Shown here one piece after another: positions 10,490 through 23,714 of a stretch of DNA of 64,000 bases. Every line of letters begins with the position of its first letter. The first letter of the stretch is position 1. The notes below the pieces were generated by a model, which worked only from the letters and a program-made list of their open reading frames with translations, made no database searches and was not told the DNA's origin. The translations under genes and the position numbers were made by a program. Origin of the DNA: Favolaschia claudopus (taxonomy: Eukaryota > Basidiomycota > Agaricomycetes > Agaricales > Mycenaceae); the NCBI GenBank assembly GCA_037176885.1, contig JAWWNJ010000001.1, positions 186,001 through 250,000 of the forward strand, read 5' to 3'.

Positions 10490-12629
10490 CTAATGAATCT
10501 CCACCAAGCCCTCCTCCACCCCATTCAAAACCATCCTCAAATCATCCACAATCTCCTCCTCATCATACCTTTGCGGAATTCCCTTCGCATAATCCACCAA
10601 CGCATTCACCAACGTCGAACTACTCGACCTTAACGGCACCACCCACAACCCCATGTCAGATCCATCTCCAACCTTGATCACATGCAGCTGCATCCGCCCT
10701 TGGCTCTCCCGCATCCGCGCGAGAAGGTTCGTCCACTCCACCCCGCTTGTTTCGCGCAACGTGTTTGAGAACACTGAGTCTTCGCCTATGGATTCAAGGG
10801 AAATCTGTACGGGTGTGTGGGTGAAGTCGAATAGAGTGAAGAATTCCTCAGAGTCGTCGGAGTCAGAGAGGCGAACGACTTGGAGGTCACAGATGGAGAG
10901 AAGGGATTGTTGGTATTCTTCATGCATTAAGGCTCTGAGAAATTGGCGTTCGCGAAAGCCGAGTTCGCACGAGGACGATTCAGCTGATGAAATGAGAAGA
11001 ATTTAATCAGTATGTGAAGAGGCGGTAAAGTAAGTCAACGGCGTGCTTACTGAGAGATATTGTGCTGCTCGGAGTGCACATATTCTGATGCCCTCCTTCT
11101 TGCCAATCCGCCCGCTGGCAAGTCCGATCGCAATAGTAAAACGCATTGCAGCCTGAGCATCGTTGATACTTAGATCTGCTCCGAATCTTGCCGCACTGGT
11201 TTCCATCCGGCAATTTCAGCCGATTTTGTGAAATCGAGATAAAAAGTTCAAACGTACCGCAAGATTATCACATGCCTTTAACTTGATAGAATCTACCTCA
11301 TTCAACCTACGCGCCAACACCAATCGGCGCTCCGCCAGCCCTACAAACGCATCCCACATATCAAACATCTCGAGCTCCTCAAATTCCTTCGTATCAACGA
11401 CCCTCCTCAGGGTTCCCAAGGCTTCGCCAACGGCAATAACGACGTGGTAGTATATCAAATTGTCGGGCAACAGCTTTCCCATAAGGAAATGGATCGAGTC
11501 CGCGACGGCGGAGGTGCAACCAGCGTAGATTCGTGCGAGGGCCAGCAGAAGACCAGCACGTATGCTATCGGGCAGCCAGCGATATGGCTTCGACGTGTCC
11601 AAAAGATATCCAAGAAAGTGGAGTACGACGCGACATGTCCATTCGGTGTCCTGTTCCGTGCTCCTCAAGAGAGAGTTAAGCGCCTTCACGAAAGCAGGAA
11701 GGACTCCACGTTTAAGCAAGCTTTCGATAAATCCCTTCTGCAACGCCGTGTGTGAAGCGGGGTCGACATCGTTGATGCTGTAGTATTCGGTATCCGCATG
11801 CTTGCGCAGCACCGGGATGAACGACACGATGCTGCGAAGGAAGAATCCGCATAGGCTGGGGTCGCGCATCGGCTTCGCTAGGTAGCCGAGATATTCGACG
11901 ACAAGCCGCGCGAGGTTATCCAAATCCCCTCCCGCACCCTCTGCAATCTCCAGTAGATCCTCATCGCGCGTGAAGTCAAGACGTCCCAGGAAGAACGCGA
12001 GGTAATACAAACCCGAGTCAAACGCCTTCGTGCGCCGGCTCTGTTCCAGAAAACGCCACGACTCTCCGAGAATGCTGCAGAAGCCACACGTCTCCATGAC
12101 ACTATCCTCCGTTTCGCACACCCGACCCATGAAAATGATGAATTCGGCGTAGGCGAGACGCTGCGGGGAATCAATCGTTTTGGAGAGGTCGTAGATATTG
12201 TGATCTAGAAATTCAATCCACGGCCAGACTGCGGCGTAGAGCTCGTTCCACAGACTCTTGGCGGAAGTGTCGGAGGGGGAAAAGGTAAAAATGGCACGTA
12301 GAGAAAGGGCAGCGCAGGCGACGCGAGTTTGAGCATGTGAGCGGGTTCTTAGGTCCTGTGAGGAGGGCCGGTCGACGGAGACAAGACACTGGTAGAGTAC
12401 GGGAAGATATAGAAGCCTCGTTGACGGAGATGATTCGTTTTGGAAGTCTTTTACGACCCGCTGGACATCCTGCAGAGTGCGGTCGCTTTCGTATGCAGTT
12501 TTGGCGCGTGTCTGGGCGGGGGATAAGAAACTAATGGTCAACAAAGTGCAAGTCAAGTAGAAGTTCCAGCCAGACCCTGTGAGGCTCCCCCAGTTTATCC
12601 AGATTCTTTGCTTCTAGCGCTTGGTGCAT
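10490..12629 (-). CDS. MYND-type zinc finger protein
   Basis: A long N-terminal helical region (large exon, 12512-11258) leads into a MYND finger built across an intron at 11196-11257. The cysteines read C-DNLA-C, then CSGC, YYCDRTC, W and H..NMC, matching the family pattern. After another intron the protein ends in about 150 residues starting LMHEEYQQSLLSICDL and ending GLVEIH. This layout (500+ residues of unknown fold, then MYND, then a short tail) is common and expanded in mushrooms. The MYND finger usually mediates protein-protein contacts. The start at 12629 (MHQALEAKNLDKL) is inferred. The first intron donor is unclear, so the N-terminal 30 residues are uncertain. Confidence 0.8.
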
Positions 12630-12831
12630 GACGGGGGAAAGAAAAACGGGGAGTGATGTACTGATGATGTGACGATCACGGAATAACGCCTTCCGGAATG
12701 ATAAGATAAGATAAGATTCCTTTTCGAAAATTCAAGAATCGGAATGATATACAGGTCTCGAATAATCCAAGCATATGTGTTTATTGTCCTCCGCTTCCAT
12801 ATTTGTACCATATAAAGTGTTCACTGCGTGG

Positions 12832-15800
12832 TTACTGCTCCCGTGGGAAGCACCGTTCCACAGATTGAGCATTGTTGCCCCACTGAGTATCGGCAAAGCG
12901 GTCAAGTAAGTTCAGGACGACATATAAAGTCAGAAACATACCCAATGGGGTGCGACAGTCACCTTCACCGCCGAGAACGCAATGAACAAGAACAGCATGT
13001 TCAAATTAAATCCCGTATCCGCAGCCGCGCCTGCGATGTAGGCATACGTCTTCCACAGCTTGTATCGATACCGCTTAAAGTATAGATGGTTGATGCTTCC
13101 GAGAATAAACCATGTGAAGATGTAGTTAGATATGTTGCCATAGTAGTTTTCCATCGTGGTGGCGAAAATCTGAGGGAAGACGTCGGAATTTGGTGCCGGG
13201 ATGTGGAGGCAGAGAGGATTGAACTTACAGGAACGTTCCACAAATCAAAACGAGCTCGCGGCCAGCGGCGGTGCAGGATATACAGAAGGATGGGAATGCC
13301 GGCGCCGAGAACGAAGCCATATGGCTGAGGAAAGATAAGTCTGAATTCGGCTGTTTGCAAAAAGACGCCTACGAGAATGGTGTACATCGGATCGGCAAAG
13401 AGTTTCTACCAATCTGATCAGACCAACGAAGAAACGGGCGGGAAATAGGATTACCTTGGGTCCGACAAGAGCGAAGGCAATACCTTGATTGTTGAGAGAA
13501 ATCACCGTTTGTCCCTAAGGCACGAATACGGATCGAGAATATATCCAGCGTTACAAAACGTAGCTCACCGTCCATTGATTGTTTGGGTCAATCTCCGAAC
13601 CATTCAAAAAGCTGCCCTTCGTGTTAACCACCTATTATAGTCATCGTTGAAAGGGATGAAATTCGGAGGGGATAGATCACAAACCCATAAAATGGTAGCG
13701 TAGCTAAAGATACATGTCAATATATATATGAAAAATGAAGAAATCACGGACTTGACGGGAACTCCAATGAGGATGCCCCAGACTTGTGCGAAAAGCGTGG
13801 TACGAGGAGGAATGTGGAACTGTTAAAATAATCGGGATAGGCATCGATGACTAATTACAACGCCAGAATCGCACATAATGTCCGCTATTTCCCATCGCAT
13901 GAGTGATTTTTGAACGGGAATGCCTTCAAAATTGCTCACAGTTTCATGTCCGAAAGCATACTACACGCCTCATACCAGCATTGACCAGAGATAGTGCGAT
14001 AGGCGAGAGAGCCAACAGGATGCCTCGATCCTCCCGCATTGATAATGTAGCCGTAAAGCAACTCGTTGAAGTACCTACGAACCCCAAGTCAAACGAAGTG
14101 ACGTGGAGTGAGAATCTGGGAGAACAGACCCAACAGGAACCTGATATCCCGATACCGCATACACATACGCCATCGGCACGACCTAACAGCCATCTCATTA
14201 ATCCATCTCGAACGGTGATCAGCGTGCCCAAAGAAGAAACTCACAATGAGCGCTCCAAATCCAAACGCAATGAACACGGTATATAGCGGGAGATAAAGCT
14301 TCCCTGTCGCACCAAGCGCGATAATGATCGCCGCAGGCACGACGAACAGCGTGATGTTCCACCAAACGGGGACCTTGGGGTATGGTTCCATCAACTGGCA
14401 GAGCCTGTCGTGGTAGATGCGCTCCTTGCTCCGAACCGACTTCAATGTCCGCCAAAGCATAGGACCTTGGAAGAGGCAAAGGCTGACGAAGGCACCCAGG
14501 TACGCTGTGTATCTAGGGAGGCCCGGGATTCAAAGTCAGTTCCACATTTCAAATTTGCAAGGAAGAGAGAAAAATTCACGAGAAGAAATACCCCCATCTC
14601 AGCTGTGCGCTCATCTTCGGCGCTCCAATTTTCTCAAACAACGCCTCGTTAATGGTGAAATCCGCGTTCATCAGCTGAGCCGTCGGATACATCGATCCGT
14701 TGGCCAAGAACAGGCTCTGGGTTTGCATTGGGTACAGATCGTTCTGCCAAGCGCCACCGATGGCACCTATAGGCACAAGAATCCATGCTCCGAGAACGAA
14801 GGCGACGAATATGTTGACTTGCGACCAATACGGGTAGTATATCATCGAGGATGAGATGTTGGACCAATCCAGTGTTATATTGAAGAGTCCGGCGCCGCCG
14901 AGACTAGAAGGACGGGAAACCCCGGCGTTAGCTTCAAGCAGCTACATCGACGGGAGCAACAACGTACCCCGATCCGAGGAAGTTTGCCTGGGAGCAATGA
15001 GTACGCGCATTGAAGTCGGAGAAATGACTCGACTGACCGTCGGGTCATTCGTAACCCAGCAGAGAAATGCGAGAGACGAGGTGAAAGGGAAGATGTATTC
15101 CGCTAGAAGCTCTGTCACCGAGGACCCAATAATAAGATCGAGGAGAGCCCTACGCAAGAACTAGCATCGAGTAGATTAGCTCAAGTTCTAAGATGAACGA
15201 ATGAAACGCTAAAACTCACTTCCCACAAGAAGAGAGCGAGAATCCCAAACCAAAAGACGCGCATCTGACTCTTAACCTATATCGCATGAATTAATGGCGG
15301 CTGAATCAATTGGCATCACAAATCAAAATGCACCGTTGCATTGTCCATTTCGAAGCTGGCACGCATGGCGTTGACTAGGGAAGAATTTTTCAGTCAACCT
15401 TCTATTGATGCCAACCAACAAGATATCGCGCACAAACAGAGACTTGTTGCAGGGTCAGAGGGAACATCTGGGAAAGTGATTTGAGGGGATGTTGACCCCA
15501 AAGAAAGCTCTACGCTTACTGTCGCTGGATTGTCGATCAAGAATGTCTTGGCTAAGGTAGCCAACGAGAAGCCGACGAAGACAGCGCTCCACATGAACAA
15601 GATTGCAAGCCAGCCGTTCATCGGCTGTGTATGCGAGGTGGCATAAGTAAATATCTATGAAAGGATCCAAGACGCACCTGTTGGTAGAATACTGCGAGCG
15701 GAGCTAGGACGTAGTCTCCGAGGTTGTTCGTTGCGCCGGTATTAGCACTGTAAGTTTATTTGAAACGTTAACAGTGTGTATCCGTGGATGAAACTGTATT

Positions 15801-16742
15801 CGTTATTGAATGAGAGCTTACGCTAAGACGATCGCAACATGCTCCTAGAAATGAGGGTCGTTAGTCAGAGTGGTCCGCGAATGTCGTCGGTGGAACAAAA
15901 ATACCTTCACCGAGAAGGGTCCTGGGTTCTTCGAAACACGTAAGCAAGCTGCACCACTTCCACGGTTTCGCCGTCCGCAAACGGCGCGCGCTCACCAGAT
16001 CGAAGGTAAACTTGCCCCAGCCAATCTGCTTGGACGGGAGACCGGCGGCAAGCAGTTTACCGACGTAGAGAGAAGCAATTTGGACGAAGTATACTGAACG
16101 CAAATGACATCAGAATGGCGTGAGATGAGCAAAGATAGAGACTTACTCGAATATGGGACATATGTGGTCTATGTGGCGATGGGAAAGAGGGATAAAGATC
16201 AGCGCAGCGCGGTCTCGAAAGCTACTTTGAATACGTACTCGAAAGAACCCCATCTGCGTAAGCCATGCTCCGAGGGCGGTGAATACGCCACTGAGCAAGA
16301 AGAATCTATACATGCAGGTGGCGCAGTGAGATGAATGCAGTCGTTCAGCTATCGATTGAAAGAATGTATGCATGAGGCGGCGGAGGCGACTACTCACCGC
16401 CAAGTTAGGACTGGGATGTCGGGATCGTCGTCGAATGTGCAGAGCTCGCGGACGATGCGTGGAAGGGCGGCGTACGCGGGATCGGCGTCGTCGCCTATGC
16501 ATATAGGTTAGATCGAGGATTCAAGGATGGATGATCGACGATTTACCTTTGACCCCGGCAATGTCGTCCGTGTCGACGAAAGCACCGTCGCTCCTCTCAA
16601 CATCATAGACGGATTCGGCTTTCTCGTCAAAGCTCTGGCTCTTGTTGTCGTGGGCTACCTTCCTCTCGTTGTCAGCATATGCGACAGAAGTGAGGATGTC
16701 AACATCGCTTACTACAGCGCTTGCGTCCAGCTCTTGGGGCAT
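12832..16742 (-). CDS. Oligopeptide transporter, OPT family
   Basis: The protein is split by many introns (about 20 exons). It starts MPQELDASAVVSDVDILT with an acidic cytosolic tail, then ELCTFDDDPDIPVLTWR, the typical run into helix 1 of fungal OPTs. Helical blocks follow: GVFTALGAWLTQMGFFR, the hallmark NPGPFSVKEHVAIVLANTG, GWLAILFMWSAVFVGF, then FVAFVLGAWILVPIGAIGG, WWNITLFVVPAAIIIALG and FVLGAGIPILLY. It ends WGNNAQSVERCFPREQ. Length and motifs fit the small oligopeptide/glutathione proton symporters of the plasma membrane, with about 14-16 membrane spans. No break was found. Regulation by nitrogen or sulfur is known for the family but not visible here. Confidence 0.88.
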
Positions 16743-18420
16743 GGTAAGTACGAAGGTGGAAGACAGCGGTCCAGCGTGATAAGAACTAGAGGTGCTCTTT
16801 TATCTTTGATCACGCTAAGAAGCCGCACCGGTATAGAAACCTTCTCCCGGAGGTTGAGGGAAACAACGCACCGTATCCGGTACCCTAGATTTCGGAACGC
16901 CACAACACGGGAGACATTTTGGGAGTATCGCCACGGCCATATCTGTCGGAAAAGGAATGAACTTGGCAATAATTTCGGGCGAGGAGTCTGAGGGCTTCCA
17001 CCATCACCTTGGCAAGCCGCGGGCCCACACGTCTTGTTTCCCTTAGGAGCGCGCAAATTGCGGTGAACTCCCAGTGTGCTTTTCAGTTTCGTCTTATCGG
17101 GGAGTGAGCTAGCCCTAGACTTGGTGGCTGTCTGGAAAGAGGGTAGCAATCTCTACGCCAATGAATGCCTCCAAAATTGATTCGCCCTCGAGAAAGAATA
17201 TGTCAATAATTACCTTGAGGAAAACGTGTCACATACTCCGAAACTGTAAGCGTCCGCATAGTCAAAAGTATGGGTTACCAATAAGGCATAGCATGCGCTC
17301 TATCACTGGCGTCTCGCGACGATCCCTATTCATAGCTCAATCATAGCCAGGAACCTAAGAACCTCGGGCTGCGAAAAGATAAGTCAAACGCCGATAAGTC
17401 TACTCCAAAACACAGGTGACTCCCTTATCTGCGGGGTTTGTGAGGCCCCAAACATTTTAGTTTAGCAGTTCCTTGGCCACTTCACATGACCTCTACCATT
17501 TGCCCTCGACTTGGGGTGTTTTCGCGGGAAATGATGAGGGGAGGAGGCAAGGGATGCTTGCCGGTGGCAGTGCATCATCAATCGTTGATAGGTTACACGG
17601 TGTCACTCGTAACGCGCCGTGACACTCGTGATCTTGTACCACCATGGTAGGTTGGAGGGCTGTCTCTCGGCGGAAGTAACGTGATTCCACCAGTTCCTCG
17701 GCCCAAAGTTGAATTTCGTCCCCGTTTCCGATCGCTATTGTTTCTATTCAAATCGTGCAATTGCACAAGTCACACATTATCCAATTGAAATCCAATGAAT
17801 TTTCCGGCCTCTGGGAGCTTCGCGGCATTTCGAATGGGGTACGGTAGGACTTGGTGTCTCCCAAAATCCTGGTATTCCGCTGTTACCGTCAGCTAAGTAT
17901 ATGATGCATCTGCGATCGCTTGTTTCCTCCGCACTGCCTTTACATGAAGGTGCGTCAGCTGGTTCTAAATCTCGTCAGGTACTTACTTAGACACCCAGAA
18001 TGGCGTACGCGCCTTGCTTCTATTTCTATCATTCGTCATCAAAAGACACAGGCCGAGGGACATGTATCATCTTCTCCCGTCCAACACCGGGTCCGTGATC
18101 ACGGAATGTCTGCAGAGTCTCCACACCAGCGCTCCGACCAAAACCTGAAATATTCGCGTGTGCGTACGCCACCCAATCCAACTTTGTACCGACAGGTGCG
18201 TAGCTATTAGTACTCGAGCACGCCCTAAGTTTGTAGTTTCGAATGACCACGAACTACCGAGAACCGCCGAATCAGCGCATTCAACAGATCACTAACCGCA
18301 GGAAAAAAATACCTCGCCGCTCAAGAGAGATCGGGTCAGTGTTGTATGATGAATTGAATGGACTACGGTCTCGCACGGAACGCCAGCTTCGCATTAACGT
18401 TCTTTCTTTAGATTCAGATG
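16743..18420. other. Gene-free stretch upstream of OPT and GH71 genes
   Basis: This 1.7-kb region separates two divergent genes. Frames are short and overlap on both strands without recognisable protein. A short imperfect inverted repeat (GGTGTCAC against GTGACACT) lies near 17590-17625. I see no RNA gene or transposon ends. Confidence 0.5.
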
Positions 18421-18432
18421 AACGTTAACGTT
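18421..18432. promoter_or_regulatory. 12-base palindrome AACGTTAACGTT in GH71 promoter
   Basis: This perfect palindrome lies 30 bases upstream of the TATA box of the GH71 gene. A related TTAACGTTC occurs at about 18393-18401. It could bind a dimeric factor; this is inference only. Confidence 0.4.
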
Positions 18433-18461
18433 TTGCCCACGACTTGAATTATCCGTTGGGA

Positions 18462-18467
18462 TATAAA
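18462..18467 (+). promoter_or_regulatory. TATA box of the GH71 gene
   Basis: TATAAAGGC lies 61 bases before the GH71 start codon, a usual spacing for a strong fungal promoter with a short leader. Confidence 0.55.
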
Positions 18468-18522
18468 GGCAGATGCGTGGGTTTCAAGGTTCTTCATCCC
18501 ACCCCCGGGCCCCGACATCGAG

Positions 18523-20375
18523 ATGAAGCTGCATCTGCAGGGACTGCCCTTACTCTCAATATTAATGGCCGCCTTGGTCCATGCCTCCCCTTCGAACACC
18601 ACCGCCTTGAAACGCGCGGGAACGCCGAAGCTCGTCTTCGCGCATTTTATGGTGAGTCTTCATGCTCTCCAATCTTGTTTGCACTTACGTTGACATCGAG
18701 GTTGGAATCGTCGACGGTTATACTCAAGCGGATTGGGCGAATGATATAGCCCTTGCTTCTGCCACCGGTATCGATGCCTTTGCGCGTGAGTTCGGAATAT
18801 CTATCAACAATCTTGATTCAGCGCTAAGTAATTCGGTTGCCGTTACCGTCATCTCCTCTCCAAGTCAACATCGGGACTGACACCTGGACCGACCCGCAAT
18901 TGGCACTCGCATACGCCGCCGCACGGAACACCAACTTCAAACTTTTCATCTCATTCGATTTCTTGGCCGCACCCGGCTTCAATGATTTCAACACTCAGAT
19001 CGTCCCTCGATTGAATCTCTACGCATCCGATTCGGCTCAGCTGCAGTGGGGCAACGGCGCTTTGGTCTCGACATTCGGAGGAGGTCCGAGTCTCCTTCAT
19101 CCTACATGAGCGGAATATTGATCAACTCGTTCTAGATGGTTTCGACTGGTCGGTGGTCCGAAACGCCGTGGGCGCCCCGCTCGAAATAATCCCATTCTAT
19201 CAAGCGGCGTTGGCTCATCAAGATAGCACTGATGGCCTCTTTCAATGGAACGCATGGCCGTCGCAAGACAACCAGCCCATTGATCAGCCCATGTCTACTG
19301 CTGGCGATCTGTTGTCAGTGGAAATTCAGTCTTCCTGCCAGTTAAACAACGACTTTTTCCCTCCTTTTTCTCGCTTTAGTTACCAATCCCAACTCGGGAC
19401 CTCGCCCTACATGGCGGGAGTATCACCGTGGTTCTTTACGCATTATCGTCCGCCACTCAATAAGAATTGGCTCTACCTCTCGACACACTCTTGATTGATA
19501 GATGGAATCAAATACTGAACTTGAAGCCTCAGCTGGTTGAACTGATTAGTTGGAACGACTTCGGTGAGAGTCATTATATTGGTACGCACACCCCCTCATT
19601 CTACGATGAGCATACTATTCAGCGCAACCTCTTGATTAGGCCCCCTGCACCCCGGAACGACCTTCTGTGTATGCCCAATCTGGTAATCCTGATGGTTCTA
19701 TTCAATGGGTGAGCCTAATAACTTTGCTCGTTGCGGTGCTTTTACGTTTCATTCGTTCAACTAGGCTCCTGGATTCCCTCACGAGTAAGTCTCAAAACTA
19801 TTCAGAAGGTTTTTCTTTGATTGAACTCACGCCTCAGTGCCTGGCGCAAAATTATCACACCATACATTGCTGCCTATAAGAGCGGAGGGCCAGTGACAAT
19901 CTCGGCTGCTGTTCGTCTTTCCCTACAACTCCAGGATTCCCCTTGATCTTACCCTTTCTTACTGTAGCAAGAGAATATTGTGTATTGGTATCGACCCCAT
20001 CCCAAAGGTCTCACCTGCTCCGATCCCTTTCTCGGCCCTCCGACTGGGCAGAGCTTCCCTGTGCGTCCGACTACTTCTAATATTCAAGTTGCTTATCAAT
20101 TTCAACTTCCTTATTTCATTCAGTCTGATGGAATCTGGCCGCAACTCTCCTCGCTTCACCCGCTACAATTACTATCACTTCGGGATCCAACACGCTCAAG
20201 CAGACAGCTCCATCTGGGATCAACTACTTCTCAACTGGAATGGGCAGCGGTCAACCTACGTTCAAGCTGGAGAGGAACGGGAGCTGTCATCACTCAGGGC
20301 ACGGGCGGGCTTTCTATCGATTTGAACTCATGCAACATTTACAACTTCAACGCTTTTGTTGGATCCACGCGTTAA
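18523..20375 (+). CDS. GH71 alpha-1,3-glucanase, with two compensating frameshifts
   Basis: A signal peptide (MKLHLQGLPLLSILMAALVHA) precedes LVFAHFM|VGIVDGYTQADW. Then come GIDAFALNIGTDTWTD, FKLFISFDFLAAPG, STFGGDGFDWSVV, LISWNDFGESHYI, WRKIITPYIAAYKSGG and VYWYRPHPKG, all strongly GH71-like and joined by about ten introns. The enzyme family cuts alpha-1,3-glucan of fungal cell walls outside the cell. The C-terminal beta domain shows two single-base shifts: one base is missing after GIW near 20136, and one is extra near 20282. Between them the family-like reading (ATITITSGSNTLKQ through QPTFKLERNG) sits in another frame; after the second shift the frame returns and ends NIYNFNAFVGSTR. This is either sequencing error or a protein with about 50 altered residues. 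Confidence 0.85.
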
Positions 20376-20689
20376 TGTGCCTATCTTTGAACTCCGTGCT
20401 ATATGTATCCAATTGCTACGGAAATCGAGAATATTTCTTTTTGTTTTTGTTCGATCAATTCTTCAACAATTGATCATTGATAACTGATCGGTCCTTTGCC
20501 GCCGCCGAGCCACGGAAGGCTGTCGGAGCGTCTAGCTCTTGATACGAATGATTGCCGCTCTCGCAACCATGAAAGAAAATACTCGTCAAATTGGCTCGAG
20601 TATCAGAAACACGATACGTAGACAAGAGCGGAATTCAGATTCGGAGTTGTACATAATAAACAATTTATTTTACATGTTTGATCGAAATG
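20376..20689. other. Convergent spacer between GH71 and catalase
   Basis: This short spacer lies between two stop codons. It is AT-rich near its right end (ATAATAAACAATTTATTTTA, 20652-20671), which suits poly(A) signals. No gene is seen. Confidence 0.5.
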
Positions 20690-23600
20690 CTAGTATGCAA
20701 CGCGGAAGTTCAGCCCATCAAGCTCGCGTTTCCAGCATCGATGCTGGCTGATTTCATATGCGAAGCTCGACATGAACCCGGCGTCGCCGCCAGTGATGAT
20801 TTCCAGCGCGTCCGTCGCGATGGAGCCGACGTTGTATTTGCCGATGGTGACAACGCCGTAAGACGAGGTGACGGCGGAGTCGTCGGAGGACGCGAATTCG
20901 AGTTGCGTTACTTCAAGTTTCAGGGCGCGGTGGAGAACGGAGACGGCTGAGAAGCAGCGAGAAATGAATAGAGGCACGGAAGTTGTAGGTATCTGACGCA
21001 CCTTCACCAACAGCACCGATAGCTTTCAAATGACCGAACGCCTCTCGAACCCAGTGGATGCATCGCCCACTCGCAACAAGCGTATCAGCCGATTGCTGTC
21101 CTGACGGCATCAACAAGGCGTCAAACAAGGTACTCCTTTGTCCCTGCAAATCATCCACCGTCAGCACCCTCACCTTGAAATAAAAATAATCTTACCTCGA
21201 AATGATGATCATCAAAACCCCACCCTCTCCACCAAACGTCTTTCCCGCAGGGCCATATCTTCCCGCGCCTCGGCCCAATCATATAAGGTACCGCGCCGCC
21301 CGCCTTCAACAGCGCCTTCATCGCCTCAACCTCCGCCCCCGTTGAACCCATCCGCGACCAAAATCGCTACCCTCCGCGACTTGATCGTCGGTTTTCTTCG
21401 GCATATAGTACCCCTGCGACAATGGCGCACTCTTCTCATGATGCGGTTTACGCGTGGGGGAGGAATGAACTTGACCGCCAACGTTGGCTGCGACGGTTTT
21501 GGCTAGGTCCATGTTAACGGCACAGAGGAGCTTCGTGTAGGTTTCGTAGACTTGAGGGTCGTCGCAGTGGCTGAGCTCGAATGAGAAGGCGTTGATGAGG
21601 TGCATCTGCCAAGTCGTCGAGTTAGCATGCTGTGAAGAAACAATGCATAGCGGTAGCATACGCACCTTCTCATGTTCGCTAAGGGAATTCAAAAATAACT
21701 CCGCCTGATTATAATGCTCCCCGAACTTCGCCCCTCGCACTCGCGCTTTCATGCCCTCGATCTTCTGAGTGAACCTGTACACGTAGTCAGCGTCGCAATA
21801 AAAGGACGTCGAAAGAGAACTAACTCAATATATCCGCCGTTCTCCTTTGGAATCGGCGGTCCCGCCTGGAACCGATTCGGCCAATAATTCACTTGCCCTT
21901 TGATGATGCGGTTCTGATGTTGCCCGCCACGATGATGATTCATGACGGGACACACGGGGCGATTGATAGGGAGTTGTTCCCAGTTGATTCCGAGGCGGGT
22001 TATCTGGGTGTCGAAATAACTGTTGTATTCGTTGAGCAAGATATGAAATCGACGAAAAACGAAGACGAGGAAAACAAAGAAGAAAACAGGAGCCCACCTA
22101 AAGTTCCTCCCCTGCAGCAACGGATCGTCGCTGAACCCAATCCCCGGCACCACATGCGACGTACAAAACGCCACCTGCTCCGTCTCCGCGAAGAACTCAT
22201 CCACAGTCCTATTCAGCACCATCTCGCCGATTTCTTGCAAGGGGACGAGCTCCTCCAGGCCATATCTTCGTGGCGTCGAGGATGTCGAAGGGGAAGTCGT
22301 GTTCGCGGGAGGATGGGAGGATTTGTAGGGCGAGGGTGTATTTTGCGGGGGCGCCGGAGTTGATTGCTTCTTCGAGGTCTTTGCGGTGAAAGTCTGAAAT
22401 AAGTGTGAGAGAAGTGGGGATAGAAATGCATAAAGTGAGCGCGAGGCAAGCGCACCTGGATCCTGCCCCGATATTTTCAGTGCCTCGTCCCCAGACGAAG
22501 GAGTGCACGCCGAGTTCGGGGAGCCAGTGGAATCTATGTGGGTTGTCAAATCCACTGAAATAGAGGTAAGAATGCAACGACGTACTTTACAAAGAACCGC
22601 TCCCCCTCCCCGTTAACCAGCGTGAACGTATTCACACCAAACCCCTGCATCATGCGATAGGAACGCGGAATTGCGCGGTCGCTCATGGCCCACATGACCA
22701 TGTGGGAAGCTTCCGGCTGCAAACCTAACGCCGTCGATATAAGTATGACAAGGCAAATGGGAAGGAAAGATCAAACGCACCGACGAAATCCCAAAAATTA
22801 TTATGCGCGTCTGTCCCTGCGGCACCTCATTATGCGGCTCCGGCTTCACCGCATGCACAAAGTCGGGGAACTTCATCGCGTCTTGGATGAAGAATATGGG
22901 GATGTTGTTTCCTACGAGGTCCCAGTTCTACAACGTCGTGTCAGGCCTCGGCAATTTCAAGAAGGACCAAAAAAAGATAGAAAAGCGGACACACGTACCC
23001 CCTCCTCCGTATAAAACTTCGTCGCAAACCCTCTCACATCACGCACGATATCCGAGCTCCCGCGCGCGCCCTGCACCGTGCTAAAACGCACAAAGACGGG
23101 CGTGGTGCGGCTGGGGTCGGTCAGAACGCCTGCGGTGGTGTATTTGGCTGCGCTGGAGTCGAAGACGCGGAAGTATCCATGGGCGGCGCTGCCCCGGGCA
23201 TGGACCTGGAGGCCGAGAGTGTCAGTCAGTACTTGTTTTCGGAATGGAAACAAATAGGGAGGAGAAGAGAAGAGACGTACCACTCTGTTCTGGGATACGT
23301 TCGTGGTCGAAGCGATGGATTTTCTCGCGGGGCGATTTGGTCCTCGAGGAGAAAGGGGCCGGTGTGCGTGCCATCGGACGCCTTCAACCTGTTTTCCATC
23401 GCATGTTAGATGAATTGTAGCGGGATCTTCACGGGGGAGAGTGCGTACCAGTTGTCCGTGTCGGGTACAGGCACACCGTGGTCGGTCGTAAGCCCTGTCT
23501 TGCTCGTCACTTCCAGAGTATCGGGTGCGAGATCCTTGATTTTGGCAGTCTCGAATAGATTTTTCATTGTGGTCATTGCGTTCTCAGTGACCAAGATTCA

Positions 23601-23714
23601 GAGAGAATACAGCAGATCATATGCCGCCTGGTGGTGTCTTATACCTTCGACCCTCTTGTCGTAATCAATGACTCGTGGCCCGGGCTTGCTGGGAAGTACG
23701 CCGCCGATTCGCAT
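20690..23714 (-). CDS. Large-subunit catalase with C-terminal DJ-1/PfpI-like domain
   Basis: The start [24 protein letters not shown] splices to [11 protein letters not shown] and [19 protein letters not shown]. The active-site His is in [55 protein letters not shown] and the proximal-Tyr motif RNF|SYFDTQ (built across an intron) are present, followed by [10 protein letters not shown]. The C-terminal domain reads [38 protein letters not shown] and [15 protein letters not shown]. It breaks H2O2 down to water and oxygen. Two extra bases, one A in the run at 21392-21395 and one G in the run at 21336-21340, shift the frame at the domain linker; both are in homopolymers. Everything else is intact. 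It is divergent from the DJ-1-like gene. Confidence 0.9.
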
